Source: Anaerobaca lacustris
GTDB lineage: Bacteria; Planctomycetota; Phycisphaerae; Sedimentisphaerales; Anaerobacaceae
Length of the DNA: 64,000 nucleotides
Reading direction: 5' to 3'
Assembly (NCBI RefSeq): GCF_030012215.1
Contig: NZ_JASCXX010000014.1
Span: 62,001 to 126,000, forward strand
Both the position numbers and the translations under genes were made by a program. Positions 1 to 8,948 of this stretch are shown here, one piece after another. The first letter of the stretch is position 1. Each line of letters opens with the position of its first letter. The notes beneath the pieces were generated by a model. The model worked only from the letters and a program-made list of their open reading frames with translations. It searched no databases and was not told the DNA's origin.

Positions 1-27
1 GGTTGTGCCAGGCGGGAGTTCCCCTCT

Positions 28-1356
28 ATGAACAGACGCAGCTTCCTTCGTTCCACAGCGGCGGCCGGCGCGGGCCTGGTTGTCTCGTCGTCAGTTGCCG
101 CTCCGGCGGGCAGTGGCAACGGCAATGACGTCCGCGTCGCGCTGATCGGGGCCGGCGCCCAGGGGGAAGTCCTGCTGAACATCTGTCTCAAGATGGGCGT
201 TGAAGCCGGCATTCGCGTCACAGCGGTCTGCGATGTCTGGGAGGATCTGAATCTCAAACGGGCCGTCGGTCTGCTGGGCCGTTACGGGCATGAGGCCCCC
301 GGCTATGTGGACTACCGTGAGATGCTCGATAAGGAAAAGGACCTCGATGCCGTGATGATCGCCACGCCCGATGTCTGTCATGCCGAGCAGGCAGTGGCCT
401 CCTTGGAGGCCGGTCTCCACGTCTACTGCGAGGCGCCGATGTCCAACACGATCGAGGGGGCCCGCCGGATGGTCCAGGCCGCGCGCCAGGCCGGCAAGCA
501 GTTCCAGATCGGCCAGCAGCGGCGAAGCAATCCACGGTATCGCCACGGGCAAACGCAGTTGCTGGAGGCCGCCAATCTCCTGGGTCGCCTGACCGCCGTC
601 AATGGCCGGTGGCATCATCCCGCCCGCACGGATCGGGGGTGGGCGAGGCGATGGGCCCTCGATGAGGCGACGCTGGGCAGGCACGGCTACGCCTCGATGC
701 ATCAGTTCAGGAATTGGATGTGGTACAGGGCTCTGGGCTCCGGCCCGTCCGTTGATTTCGGGGTCCACCAGATCGATGTGATCAACTGGTTCCTGGGCGG
801 GCCACCCAGGACGATCACGGCGCGGGGCGGCACGTACTACTACGACCCGAAGACGCACGAGTGGCCGGATACGGCGATGGCCATTCTGGAGTACGAGACG
901 GATGAAGGCCTTGTCGCCGTTTCGTACGAAACCCTCTGCACCAACGGCTACGGCGGGCATGTCGAGGTCTTCATGGGCGATCAGGGGACATTGGAGCTGT
1001 CCGAATCGGCCAGTCGCAGCGGAGTCTACCGCGACCCCGAGGCGCCGGATTGGCGCAAGTGGGTCCGACTGGGTCTGCTGCGCGAGCCCGGCGGCGAGGA
1101 CAAGCCGCAGACGAGCGCCGCGAATATCGACGTGCAGGAGACGACACCGCCGGCCAGATACGAGATTCCCATCACTTTGGACGTCCCGTATCACCAGCCG
1201 CACCTGGCGAACTTCTTTGACGCGATCCGAGGCCGTGCGGAATTGAATTGCTCCGGAGAAACCGCCTACGCCGGAACGGTCACCGCGATGAAGATTGTCG
1301 AGGCGATCGAGAATAGACAGACCCTGGAACTCACCCCCGACGCCTTCCGCGTGTGA
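28..1356 (+). CDS. Tat-exported Gfo/Idh/MocA family NAD(P)-dependent oxidoreductase
   Basis: The 442-residue protein begins with a twin-arginine signal (MNRRSFLRS followed by an Ala/Gly-rich stretch to about residue 28), so it is probably exported folded. A Rossmann motif follows (VALIGAGAQG, about residues 37-46). The conserved Lys-Pro region of the family reads YCEAPMS here, so the usual EKP lysine is replaced by alanine. The C-terminal half has the normal Gfo/Idh/MocA alpha/beta domain, including VDFGVHQIDVINWFLGG. The family oxidises or reduces sugars and cyclitols with a tightly bound nicotinamide cofactor; the substrate cannot be read here. A GGCGGGAG stretch upstream is a plausible ribosome binding site. 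The gene converges with the glycosidase gene 9 bp downstream. The missing lysine suggests an altered or non-classical active site (inference). Confidence 0.9.
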   Translation: MNRRSFLRSTAAAGAGLVVSSSVAAPAGSGNGNDVRVALIGAGAQGEVLLNICLKMGVEAGIRVTAVCDVWEDLNLKRAVGLLGRYGHEAPGYVDYREMLDKEKDLDAVMIATPDVCHAEQAVASLEAGLHVYCEAPMSNTIEGARRMVQAARQAGKQFQIGQQRRSNPRYRHGQTQLLEAANLLGRLTAVNGRWHHPARTDRGWARRWALDEATLGRHGYASMHQFRNWMWYRALGSGPSVDFGVHQIDVINWFLGGPPRTITARGGTYYYDPKTHEWPDTAMAILEYETDEGLVAVSYETLCTNGYGGHVEVFMGDQGTLELSESASRSGVYRDPEAPDWRKWVRLGLLREPGGEDKPQTSAANIDVQETTPPARYEIPITLDVPYHQPHLANFFDAIRGRAELNCSGETAYAGTVTAMKIVEAIENRQTLELTPDAFRV

Positions 1357-1365
1357 CGAGTGGCT

Positions 1366-3393
1366 CTACTTCACAGGCAGCGCCTCGAAGACGAGCGCTG
1401 CAAAGGGCTCCAAGTCGAATGTATGCCGCCGACCCGCCTCTAGCGTAATCTCAGCCGAATCCTCAATGGTCTTCCAAGGTTGCTTCAGCCGGTAACGTGC
1501 TGAGGCCCCCGCAGGCAGTTCGAACGCCGTCTGGACATCCACGTCAAAACGGGTCTTCGTCTCGCCCGGGTTGCGAAGCACGAGAATGCCCTTGCGAGGC
1601 GACCACGAAGCGTAGCCATAGGGTTCGCCGTTGCCTGGGTCGCCGCCGATCCAGTGCACATCCACCAAGACGTCGGCGTTGCGGCGCGACCAGGCGGCGG
1701 CTTCCGCCAATGCGTCCCACATCGCCGGCGTCATCATCGCCGGCGTGACGTACAGCTCCTGGAGTTGTGTTCCCGAACCGAACAGCATGCGGATCTCGTC
1801 CACCAGATCGCCCAGATCGCTGGCCATCTGCGTCGCGGTGCCAAGCTGAGCGTAACAGATGCCCTGGACCATCAGGGAGTTGAGCGGATACAGCGGCGCG
1901 CGCTGGACGATCATGCGATACGTGATCATGTCGCGGTAGGTGATCCAGCGCTGGCGCATCGTGCCGGCGCCGTGGAAGCCGCAATCGAGGCCGTTACGCC
2001 AGATGGAATCACCGTAGAGCAGCCAGTGCGGCGACGGCCAGGTGCCTGTCGTGATGCTCAGGTACACATCGGGCCGCAACGCCCGCAGCTCGGTGCAGAG
2101 TCTCAGCAGTCCCTCGATGTCGGGCAGAAACTCGGCGTCGGCGCCGTCTCGGTCGTTGCCGATTCCCACGCCGTCGAATTTGAAGTAGTTGACGTCGTAC
2201 TCTTCGATCATCTGCGCGCACACGTCGCGAAAGCGCGCGTAGTACTTCGGTCCGGCCAGGGAGAATCCGTGGCGATTGGTCTCGAATCCCTGCGTTCGGC
2301 CGTACTCCAGCCGTTCCGTCTTGGCACCATCGTACCCGCCCCAGGGAGACAGCCAGACGCCGACCGCCGAGTCATATCTCTTCGCCAGCGGCACGAGCGG
2401 GCCGAACCCGTTGGGAAAACCTTCGTGAAAGCCCCACAGCGTCTTGTTGTCGTCCCAGCCGTCGTCGAAGACAAACGAATCGAGATTGACCCCGCGATTC
2501 CGCGTCAGCTCTTGACCGAATTGCTCGATCACCTCTCGGCATTGCCGCTCGTCCATCTTCCGGTCGGCCCAGGCGATATCGTACCAGGAGTTATAGTGCA
2601 GGAAGGGGCGATAAGGTCGCGGGCGCTCCAGTTCGATGTATTGCCTGTAGGCCCGTCGCAGTTGTCCGGGCGGAACGACGCCGATGACAGACGACTGGAT
2701 CAGCGGTCGATCCGAGTCCAATGGCATGTTGCGCGTAAGACGGCATGTCACGTGCCTCGGTGCATCGTCGGACCCATTGTCGGCACGAACGACACTTGCT
2801 GAATTCGGATGTTCGTAGGCGAAGAACATGCTCTCAGCCACGACGGGCGAACCGGCCACCGTACCGGCCACACGGGCGTCGGGGCAAACCAGATCGACCA
2901 GCGTGATGCTCTCTATGGGGAGCGACTCGCCGCCCGCGCGCAGCGTCAGCGACTGTCGAACGTAATGCGTGCCGTCTCGGAGCACGGCCTGCCATTGAAT
3001 GTACGGTCCGTTCTCGGTATCTCGAAACCGTGCCGTCACGGACTGTCCCGCCAGGCGGTCGGCCAGTCTCGGAGCATCGGGTTGGGCCGGCAGGTTCCGA
3101 ATCCGTGGCGCCTCGACCATCTCAAGCTGCGAGGCCTTGATGCTGCGTCCATTCGACAGCGCTATGACGAACGCTTCTCCGATGGTCTCGATGACGCGGT
3201 TCGAGAGCTTGTCTCTGATCGCCAGCGGGCGCAGTCTTCTCTGTCCGATCTCCCACGTGACGGCCAGGGCATCGTTCTCCAGCGTGACCGTGTCGCCGGC
3301 GATCTCGGTTCGTGTCGGCCCGGCCGCTGCCGCACGAGCGGCCGAAGGCAGAAGAGAGACTGCGATCAGTACAAGAATGGTTCCTCGATTCAT
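1366..3393 (-). CDS. Secreted clan GH-D-like (alpha-galactosidase type) glycoside hydrolase
   Basis: The 675-residue protein has an N-terminal signal peptide (LVLIAVSLLPSAARAAAA). A beta-sandwich-like region covers about residues 25-270 and a TIM barrel follows. Two barrel signatures fit clan GH-D (GH27/GH36): FVFDDGWDD near residue 310, and YFKFDG with Asp407 as the likely nucleophile. A C-terminal beta domain ends with FDLEPFAALVFEALP. Enzymes of this clan remove alpha-linked galactose or N-acetylgalactosamine, but the exact linkage is not predictable. The gene is 33 bp downstream of the URO-D-like gene on the same strand and may be co-transcribed with it. The neighbouring rhamnosidase, beta-helix protein and epimerase support a role in polysaccharide breakdown. 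Confidence 0.8.
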   Translation of the reverse strand: MNRGTILVLIAVSLLPSAARAAAAGPTRTEIAGDTVTLENDALAVTWEIGQRRLRPLAIRDKLSNRVIETIGEAFVIALSNGRSIKASQLEMVEAPRIRNLPAQPDAPRLADRLAGQSVTARFRDTENGPYIQWQAVLRDGTHYVRQSLTLRAGGESLPIESITLVDLVCPDARVAGTVAGSPVVAESMFFAYEHPNSASVVRADNGSDDAPRHVTCRLTRNMPLDSDRPLIQSSVIGVVPPGQLRRAYRQYIELERPRPYRPFLHYNSWYDIAWADRKMDERQCREVIEQFGQELTRNRGVNLDSFVFDDGWDDNKTLWGFHEGFPNGFGPLVPLAKRYDSAVGVWLSPWGGYDGAKTERLEYGRTQGFETNRHGFSLAGPKYYARFRDVCAQMIEEYDVNYFKFDGVGIGNDRDGADAEFLPDIEGLLRLCTELRALRPDVYLSITTGTWPSPHWLLYGDSIWRNGLDCGFHGAGTMRQRWITYRDMITYRMIVQRAPLYPLNSLMVQGICYAQLGTATQMASDLGDLVDEIRMLFGSGTQLQELYVTPAMMTPAMWDALAEAAAWSRRNADVLVDVHWIGGDPGNGEPYGYASWSPRKGILVLRNPGETKTRFDVDVQTAFELPAGASARYRLKQPWKTIEDSAEITLEAGRRHTFDLEPFAALVFEALPVK

Positions 3394-3426
3394 TTGTGTT
3401 CTCCCTTCACATGGTGATTGTCCGCG

Positions 3427-4596
3427 TCAGAAGTCCTCGACACAACGTATCATCGTTTCGTAGTTTCTCAAGGTCCGCGCGCTGACCGTCCGGCCGTAGG
3501 GGCACGCCGACGGCATCAGCACGAATCCGCGACCTGGTCCGCGCGTCCCATCGGCCAAGGCCTTCCGCACGATCTTCTCGAACCGGTCCGGCTCGGCGCT
3601 CTCGACGTCGGCGATTTCGATGTTCCCGAACAGCACCAGGCTCTTGCCGTATTTGGTCCGGACGAAGGCCAGGTCCACGTCGCCCTGCGGGGGCGGCTCG
3701 ATCGGGTCGATCGCGTCGGCGCCCATTCGCACCACCGAGTTCAGGACATTTCGAATCCGGCCATGAATGTGAACCCTCGCGAAGCCGCCACTGCGATGAA
3801 TCGCTTCGATCATCGGTCCGGTGTACCTGACGACATACTCATCAAACAGGTGCGGCGGAAGATAGGGTTGCGTCGCGAACTCCGGGCCGTAGATGCGCCA
3901 TAGACGCCCGGGGAACTGCCGCGCGACCTGTTCGGTTCGGTATTGAATGAATCGAGCATGTTTCTCCAGCAGGCGATGGAACAGGTCTTGTTGTGTCATG
4001 GCAAGGATCGTGAAATCCTCCATGCTAAACAAGGTGGCGGCCGCGCAGAGCGGGTCTTCGGTGTCCACCATGACGATGCCGCGCTCGCCCAGACGCTTCT
4101 CCTCCTCGATCAGAGGCGACACGTCGATTGTCTCGGCGAAGACTTCGTCGGGCAACTGGAGATACGCTCCCACATCCTCGGGGCTCTTGAGCAGGTGCTC
4201 GGCGGTCCACACGGTATCGACATCGGGATCTCGGCGCGTCAGGCCCGTCATGACCCGGCCGGCGATTGTCAGCGTCGTCCGCGTTATTCGACAGCCCCGG
4301 TCGAGATACCGCTCGATCGCGAAGAATTCACTGCGTGGTCCCTCTGAAGCAGCCTGTGGCGAGTCCCACGCCTGATGCGACTGCGCTCGCACGGGACTTC
4401 GCATGCGGATCAGGTCGGTCCGCTCCTCAGCCAGCGCCAGCAGCGGCTGCCAGGAGGGGTCGCGATAGATGTTGAACGGGTCGGGGTCGGACGGGTCCAT
4501 CGTCAGGCCGCCGACCTCATAGAAGCTGACAGCCGGTCGATCTACGGCTCGACCCTCCAACGTCGCCATCAGTCTCTCTCTCGACGTCATGCCCAT
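3427..4596 (-). CDS. Uroporphyrinogen decarboxylase (URO-D) superfamily protein, methyltransferase-like
   Basis: The 389-residue soluble protein starts in the typical URO-D way (MTSRERLMATLEG...DRPAVSF). It also has the barrel segments expected of the superfamily: HIHGRIRNVLNSVVRMGADAIDPIEPPP, then LVLFGNIEI, then the C-terminal FVLMPSACPYG. The superfamily includes true heme-pathway decarboxylases and the MtaA/CmuA corrinoid methyltransferases. The sequence diverges from HemE and there are no heme genes nearby, so a methyltransferase-like or unknown role is more likely (inference). Two in-frame ATGs, at 4596 and 4590, are both possible starts; AGGTG lies just upstream of the first. Confidence 0.82.
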   Translation of the reverse strand: MGMTSRERLMATLEGRAVDRPAVSFYEVGGLTMDPSDPDPFNIYRDPSWQPLLALAEERTDLIRMRSPVRAQSHQAWDSPQAASEGPRSEFFAIERYLDRGCRITRTTLTIAGRVMTGLTRRDPDVDTVWTAEHLLKSPEDVGAYLQLPDEVFAETIDVSPLIEEEKRLGERGIVMVDTEDPLCAAATLFSMEDFTILAMTQQDLFHRLLEKHARFIQYRTEQVARQFPGRLWRIYGPEFATQPYLPPHLFDEYVVRYTGPMIEAIHRSGGFARVHIHGRIRNVLNSVVRMGADAIDPIEPPPQGDVDLAFVRTKYGKSLVLFGNIEIADVESAEPDRFEKIVRKALADGTRGPGRGFVLMPSACPYGRTVSARTLRNYETMIRCVEDF

Positions 4597-4718
4597 CGCA
4601 CCTGTCCGCGATCGTTGCCAGTGACTGTCCCTTCTGAATCGCCCGACAGTATATCAGAGATTCAGGCGGCGCGTACCCCCCTTGTCGGAAGCACGCCGCT
4701 TCGGTGTGCATAGAGTAA

Positions 4719-4750
4719 GGGCCTGAGTTCCGTAACAGGAACCCAGGCCC
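4719..4750 (-). terminator. Strong hairpin downstream of the aminotransferase gene
   Basis: Two 13-bp arms (GGGCCTGAGTTCC and GGAACCCAGGCCC, one mismatch) enclose a 6-nt loop. The hairpin begins 36 bp after the stop codon of the aminotransferase gene read on the minus strand. There is no long U-run after it, so it may end or stabilise the transcript rather than act as a classic intrinsic terminator. It separates the DUF1015-aminotransferase pair from the URO-D/glycosidase pair. Confidence 0.55.
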
Positions 4751-4785
4751 GTCTTGTCGCAATCTTCAGTGAATCGGAAGATGGC

Positions 4786-5874
4786 TTAGCCGATCGCCTC
4801 GTCGATCCAGCCGCACAACTCCTTCACGTCCGCCAGGGTGATGTCGCCCATGTGCGCGATGCGGAAGGTCTTGTCCTTGAGCTGGCCGTAGCCGTTTCCG
4901 AACACGGTGTTGTGTTTCTCCTGAACGGCCTTGATCACGTCAGCCACGACGATCCCGCGCGTGTTCTTCACCGTGGTCAGCGTATTGGACGCGTATTTCT
5001 CCTCGCAGAAGACCTCGAAGCTCTTTCGGGCCCAGCCCCGAACGAACTCGCCCATCTCCTTGTGCCGGGCCCAGACGTTCTCCATACCCTCTTTTACGAG
5101 CTTCTCGCACTGGTAGTGCAACGCCGCGATGTGCGGGATGCTTGGCGTCACGAGGGTCTGGCTCTTGGCGGCCGACTTGGCCCATTGCACGAAATCGAAG
5201 TAGTAACCGCGATCGGGCACGCTCTTGCTCTTCTCGACGGCTCGGTTGCTGACGGCGGCGACGGTGAACCCCGGGGGCATGGCAAAGGCCTTCTGTACCG
5301 AGGCGAACCCCACGTCCCAGCCCAGTTCGTCGAAGTGCATGGGCAGGCCGATCAGACCGCTGACCGCATCGACGAAGACCAGTACGTCGGGGTACTTGGC
5401 CTTCATCATCTTGCTGATCTCGTAGACGGGATTGGTCAGGCCCGTGCTCGTCTCGTTATACACCAGCGTGATGGCGGCGTACTTGCCCGCCGACAGCTTC
5501 GCATCGATCTGTTCGGCGGTTGTGGGCTGGCCCCACTCGACCTTCAGCCGATCCACCTTGCGCCCGCACATCTCCGCGACTTCCGCCCACTTGTCGCTGA
5601 AGGCGCCGCAGCATGTCGCCAGGATGGTCTCGTCGGGCGCCACGCAGTTGCGGATGGCGGCTTCCCAGAGACCCGAGCCGCTGCACGTGCACAGGAACAC
5701 GTTCTGTTCGGTGAAGAGGATCTTCTTGAGCATCTCGACGGTCTCGCCGTGAAGCTGGGCGTACTCCTTGCCGCGGTGCCCGAGTGTGGGCCGGGCAAGC
5801 TGCTGGAGGACATCGTCATCGACTTTGACAGGGCCGGGGATGAAAAGTCTCGGTGGGTTCTTCCAATCTGGCAT
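4786..5874 (-). CDS. Class V aminotransferase (SerC/alanine-glyoxylate aminotransferase-like)
   Basis: The 362-residue PLP enzyme opens with LFIPGPVKVDDDVL and a GHRGKEY segment typical of the class V alanine-glyoxylate/serine-pyruvate group. It has FVDAVSGLIGLPM, where the Asp contacts the PLP ring nitrogen, and SVQKAFAMPPG, where the Lys is the Schiff-base residue. The family transfers amino groups among serine, alanine, phosphoserine and 2-oxo acids; the substrate is not fixed by sequence. The start has a TTTGGAGC ribosome site. The gene lies 23 bp downstream of a DUF1015 gene, a pairing known from clostridial serine-biosynthesis loci, so a phosphoserine aminotransferase role is plausible (inference). 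Confidence 0.88.
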   Translation of the reverse strand: MPDWKNPPRLFIPGPVKVDDDVLQQLARPTLGHRGKEYAQLHGETVEMLKKILFTEQNVFLCTCSGSGLWEAAIRNCVAPDETILATCCGAFSDKWAEVAEMCGRKVDRLKVEWGQPTTAEQIDAKLSAGKYAAITLVYNETSTGLTNPVYEISKMMKAKYPDVLVFVDAVSGLIGLPMHFDELGWDVGFASVQKAFAMPPGFTVAAVSNRAVEKSKSVPDRGYYFDFVQWAKSAAKSQTLVTPSIPHIAALHYQCEKLVKEGMENVWARHKEMGEFVRGWARKSFEVFCEEKYASNTLTTVKNTRGIVVADVIKAVQEKHNTVFGNGYGQLKDKTFRIAHMGDITLADVKELCGWIDEAIG

Positions 5875-5897
5875 GGGCGCGCTCCAAAGGATGAATT

Positions 5898-7211
5898 TTA
5901 GAGTTTCTGAATCGTCAAACCGGTATACATTTTGGGGAAGAAATACGTCGATTTATGGGGCATGCGCTCGCCGGTGTCGGTGACGGCGACGAGCTGCTGC
6001 ATCTTGACGGGGTTCGTAAAGAACGCGACCTGCTTCTGTCCGGCGTCGATGCGCGAGATAATGGCATCGATGGCGTTGGGCACGTCCTTGACGTATTCGA
6101 CGCAGTCGGGATCGCCCATGCGCTCCTCGTCAATGCCGAGCAGTTCCTCCAGGGCCAGCTTCTGGAGCACCGAGACGTCGAGCGTCCGCCAGGCCTCGCT
6201 CATCCCGGGCGCCGCATCCGCCATGAGCTGCTTGTCCTTGAGGACGGCGATGCGAAACGCGCCGCCGGCCATGTAGATCCCGAACGCGACCCGGTCCTCT
6301 TCGTGCAGGGTTTTCATCCTGGCCAGCATTCTCTGCCGGGCCTGCATCTTGTCCTCGTCTTGGGAGGTGAACGGAAACTCGACGAGATCGAACCTGCCCT
6401 GAAGCTTCCCGAGAAACGTCTGCGGTTCGAAGTCGGCGACACTTCCAGCGACGCGATGTGTCGCCAAAACCACGAGGCCCTGCTGGCGCAGATTGGTGAA
6501 TGCCATCATCTGATATGCGGCTGCCGGGTTTCCGCTCTGCCGCCAGTAGTTCAGTCCCGTTGTGTAGCGGTGGTGTCCGTCGGCGATGATGCAGCTCTTC
6601 TGGGCCATCATCTGGCGGATGGCCTCGATCTCCGCCTTACCGGTGATGACGAAGAGCCGGTGGCGCACCTCCTGATCGTCGACGAAATCGATCACCGGCT
6701 TCTGGGCGGCGGTCTTCTGGAGGATTCGGTCCGCGACGCCCTGGGGGTCTTCGTAGAGCATGAAGACCAGGCCGAACCGAGCCGCTGTGGCCTTCTTGAG
6801 GTTGAGCCGGTCGAGCATCGGCTTGGCGAACACCTGCTCGTGAGGCTTGACGGTTTTGCCGAAGTCTTCGAGCTTGCCCAGAGCGATGAACGTCAGACGC
6901 TCAAACGCGACACCATCGATCGTGAAGTCCTGGACGTAGCCGTAAATGCTTTCCCTCGCGTCCTGCTTGAGAGCGCCCTGCTGGATCCATTGCGTCAGGT
7001 ACTCGGCGGCACGGGTGTACTGGTTGTGCTGCTCGTCGTCGCAGGAGGTGGTCTTGCCCCTGGTGATGCGGACGATGTTATAGGGGCTCTTCTCGTACAG
7101 TTGCCGCTGCTGATCGGCGTCAATGACGTCGTATGGCGGGGCGATGCAGTCGCCGACGTCGCCCACGACGCTGGCATCGAATCGATACGCCCTAAACGGT
7201 TGAATCTCCAT
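5898..7211 (-). CDS. DUF1015 family protein
   Basis: The 437-residue soluble protein starts MEIQPFRAYRFD and soon has CIAPPYDVID, the typical DUF1015 opening. Later come CIIADGHHRYTTGLNYW and FPFTSQDEDKMQ-like segments. The molecular function is not established to my knowledge; in several phyla the family sits beside serA/serC genes. The reading frame extends 6 bp to a GTG at 7217, but AAGAAGGTG is placed correctly for the ATG at 7211, so the ATG is preferred. The gene is first in a two-gene unit with the class V aminotransferase and has a good promoter about 140 bp upstream. Confidence 0.85.
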   Translation of the reverse strand: MEIQPFRAYRFDASVVGDVGDCIAPPYDVIDADQQRQLYEKSPYNIVRITRGKTTSCDDEQHNQYTRAAEYLTQWIQQGALKQDARESIYGYVQDFTIDGVAFERLTFIALGKLEDFGKTVKPHEQVFAKPMLDRLNLKKATAARFGLVFMLYEDPQGVADRILQKTAAQKPVIDFVDDQEVRHRLFVITGKAEIEAIRQMMAQKSCIIADGHHRYTTGLNYWRQSGNPAAAYQMMAFTNLRQQGLVVLATHRVAGSVADFEPQTFLGKLQGRFDLVEFPFTSQDEDKMQARQRMLARMKTLHEEDRVAFGIYMAGGAFRIAVLKDKQLMADAAPGMSEAWRTLDVSVLQKLALEELLGIDEERMGDPDCVEYVKDVPNAIDAIISRIDAGQKQVAFFTNPVKMQQLVAVTDTGERMPHKSTYFFPKMYTGLTIQKL

Positions 7212-7344
7212 TGGCACCTTCTTGACAGCCTTTCGAAACCGCGCCTTCTAGGGCGTTTCACCCTCGCTCGGTCCAGGCCGAAATATGGGTCAGTATCGAG
7301 GCTGGAAACCCTCTCGGTGTTTCTCCATGCCTCCAAGCGTCGGG

Positions 7345-7374
7345 ATCATAACCAATGCATTTCTGTTTTGTCAA
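7345..7374 (-). promoter_or_regulatory. Sigma-70-type promoter for the DUF1015-aminotransferase unit
   Basis: Read on the minus strand, TTGACA (7374-7369) is followed after 18 bp by TATGAT (7350-7345). This is a perfect -35 hexamer and a 5/6 -10. Transcription would start near 7338 and leave an untranslated leader of about 125 nt before the ATG at 7211. The region 7212-7562 contains no other gene. Confidence 0.7.
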
Positions 7375-7562
7375 GCAAGAACATTGTGCGACGAGGTTCT
7401 GATGGCTGTCTGGAACGTTGCGGACTGACGTGGGAACCAAACAGATATGCTCTGGCAAGGCCTGATTCGGGCCTCGTCAGTTGGTGTACATGTGCTGGCG
7501 GAAGTTTTGTTGTGAATACAGTGCAAATAGTAGCATGTGCGGTCCCGCAGTAATTGGGGTGT

Positions 7563-8561
7563 CTACTGGTATTGTACTGTATTGCCGTTTTCCATGCGAA
7601 TCCAGGTTGTGAATGTCTCCTTGTCAGCCTCGATGAGGATGATGCGGCCTCCCCGGGGGAAGCCATCGCGGCCGTAGGCGCTGAAGCCGGTCGCTCGGCC
7701 GTAGATCAGCCGAATGCCGTGGAGCGTCGCCTCGTAATCGTTGACGTGGTCGTGCCCGACGAACGTTCCCTTGATGTCGCCGCATTCGAGCATGGCCGCG
7801 AAGAACCCCGAGTTGATTTCCGGACAGCACACCTTTTCGTGTCGGTTGCCCACGAGGTTCGCATTGCCAGCGGCCAGGGCCTGCTCGTATTCCGGCAGGG
7901 GGATATGGAAGAAGGCGAGTGCAGGGTAGGGGCGGCCTCCACGTTGGGCCGTCAGTTCCTTTGACGTTCGGCGGTACCAGTCGACCTGATCGACGCGAAT
8001 CCAGTCATATTTGCCCAGCGATTTCTCGGGCGGGTAGGCGTTCGAGTCCAGAAGATAGAGAATCCACTTCTTCTCCCGACCGTCAGCCGAATATACGGGC
8101 AGGATGTGGTTGCCTACGCCGGTGATGTCCTTTGGACCGTGCTGGGACACCGAGTATGGCAAGGATGTGATGACGTCCATCAGGCCCCGACGGTCGTCGG
8201 TCCCCTCGTCGTCATGGTTGCCAAGGGTCATCGCCCACGGGATGCGTCGCTCCACCATAGGCCCGGCACACAGCTCCATCGTCTCTCGCACCTGCTTGGC
8301 CGCACCCAGGACGTCGCCGGTCAGCACGACGAGCTGCGGCTTCTCCGCATCGAGCACCTCTGCCATCAGCGCGATGGTCTTGCCGTCTTCTTCGTTGCCC
8401 TCCTTCAGGTGAAGGTCGGTGAATTGGACGATTTTGAACTGTCCCCGATCGTTGAACTTCAACGATGGTTTCCCCTGCGGACCGGACTGAGCGCCGCACG
8501 TCGCGACGACAAACAGAACGAGAGCCGGCAGCGAAGCGAGGACTTTGGCTGATGCGTGCAT
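7563..8561 (-). CDS. Secreted calcineurin-like metallophosphoesterase
   Basis: The 332-residue protein has a signal peptide (VLASLPALVLFVVATCGAQ). The metallophosphatase motif series follows in order: QFTDLHL (D-x-H), LVLTGDVLG (GD), TLGNHDDEG (GNHD), FHIPLPE (H), and VGHDHVND (GHDH). All five metal-binding blocks are present, so it should be an active di-metal phosphoesterase in the periplasm. It resembles the PPA1/purple-acid-phosphatase-like DR1281/YkuE group; the substrate is unknown. The frame extends upstream to 8705, but the ATG at 8561 has AAGGAAGG in front of it and starts the signal peptide. Confidence 0.88.
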   Translation of the reverse strand: MHASAKVLASLPALVLFVVATCGAQSGPQGKPSLKFNDRGQFKIVQFTDLHLKEGNEEDGKTIALMAEVLDAEKPQLVVLTGDVLGAAKQVRETMELCAGPMVERRIPWAMTLGNHDDEGTDDRRGLMDVITSLPYSVSQHGPKDITGVGNHILPVYSADGREKKWILYLLDSNAYPPEKSLGKYDWIRVDQVDWYRRTSKELTAQRGGRPYPALAFFHIPLPEYEQALAAGNANLVGNRHEKVCCPEINSGFFAAMLECGDIKGTFVGHDHVNDYEATLHGIRLIYGRATGFSAYGRDGFPRGGRIILIEADKETFTTWIRMENGNTVQYQ

Positions 8562-8631
8562 AGGAAGCCTTCCTTTCCGCGAAACACGTTTTCCAGGGCG
8601 ATGCCGACAGAGCAGCACCAGCATTTTGCCC

Positions 8632-8660
8632 AAACTACCGCAGTTCCCCGTGCCGGTCAA
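8632..8660 (-). promoter_or_regulatory. Possible promoter for the metallophosphoesterase gene
   Basis: On the minus strand TTGACC (8660-8655) is followed by a 17-bp spacer and TAGTTT (8637-8632). The -35 is good and the -10 is weak. It would give a leader of about 65 nt. It lies in the 387-bp gap 8562-8948, where I see no gene. The same gap contains a perfect 12-bp palindrome at 8836-8847 (GGTGCGCGCACC) of unknown role. Confidence 0.4.
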
Positions 8661-8948
8661 ATTAGAACCTTGTTGGATTTGGCCCGGCTGCAAGCGACTT
8701 GACACAGGCTATTGCCTGCCGATTCGCTATGGCGTGACATGTCTTGTACACGCCTGGCTGAGACTGGCCCCTGGGATGTTCCCCGGTGTGCGGAATCAGG
8801 CCAAGGGGGCGGGAATGAAAAGAGTCCCCAATAGAGGTGCGCGCACCCCCTTGGCCATCCCTGCGGCGTCGGGCATAGTGCGAATGTGGACGACAAAATC
8901 CGCGCGAGTGACATTTTTCTCGCCGGCATCTACGGGAGACGATCTTCC

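Noticed and set aside
5955-7553. Open frame of 532 codons on the plus strand, opposite the DUF1015 gene
   Set aside because: The DUF1015 frame has recognisable conserved segments and a promoter; the opposite frame has none.
8836-8847. Perfect palindrome GGTGCGCGCACC as an operator
   Set aside because: It is short and GC-rich, has no second copy that I noticed, and does not overlap the promoter candidate; it is mentioned only within the gap.
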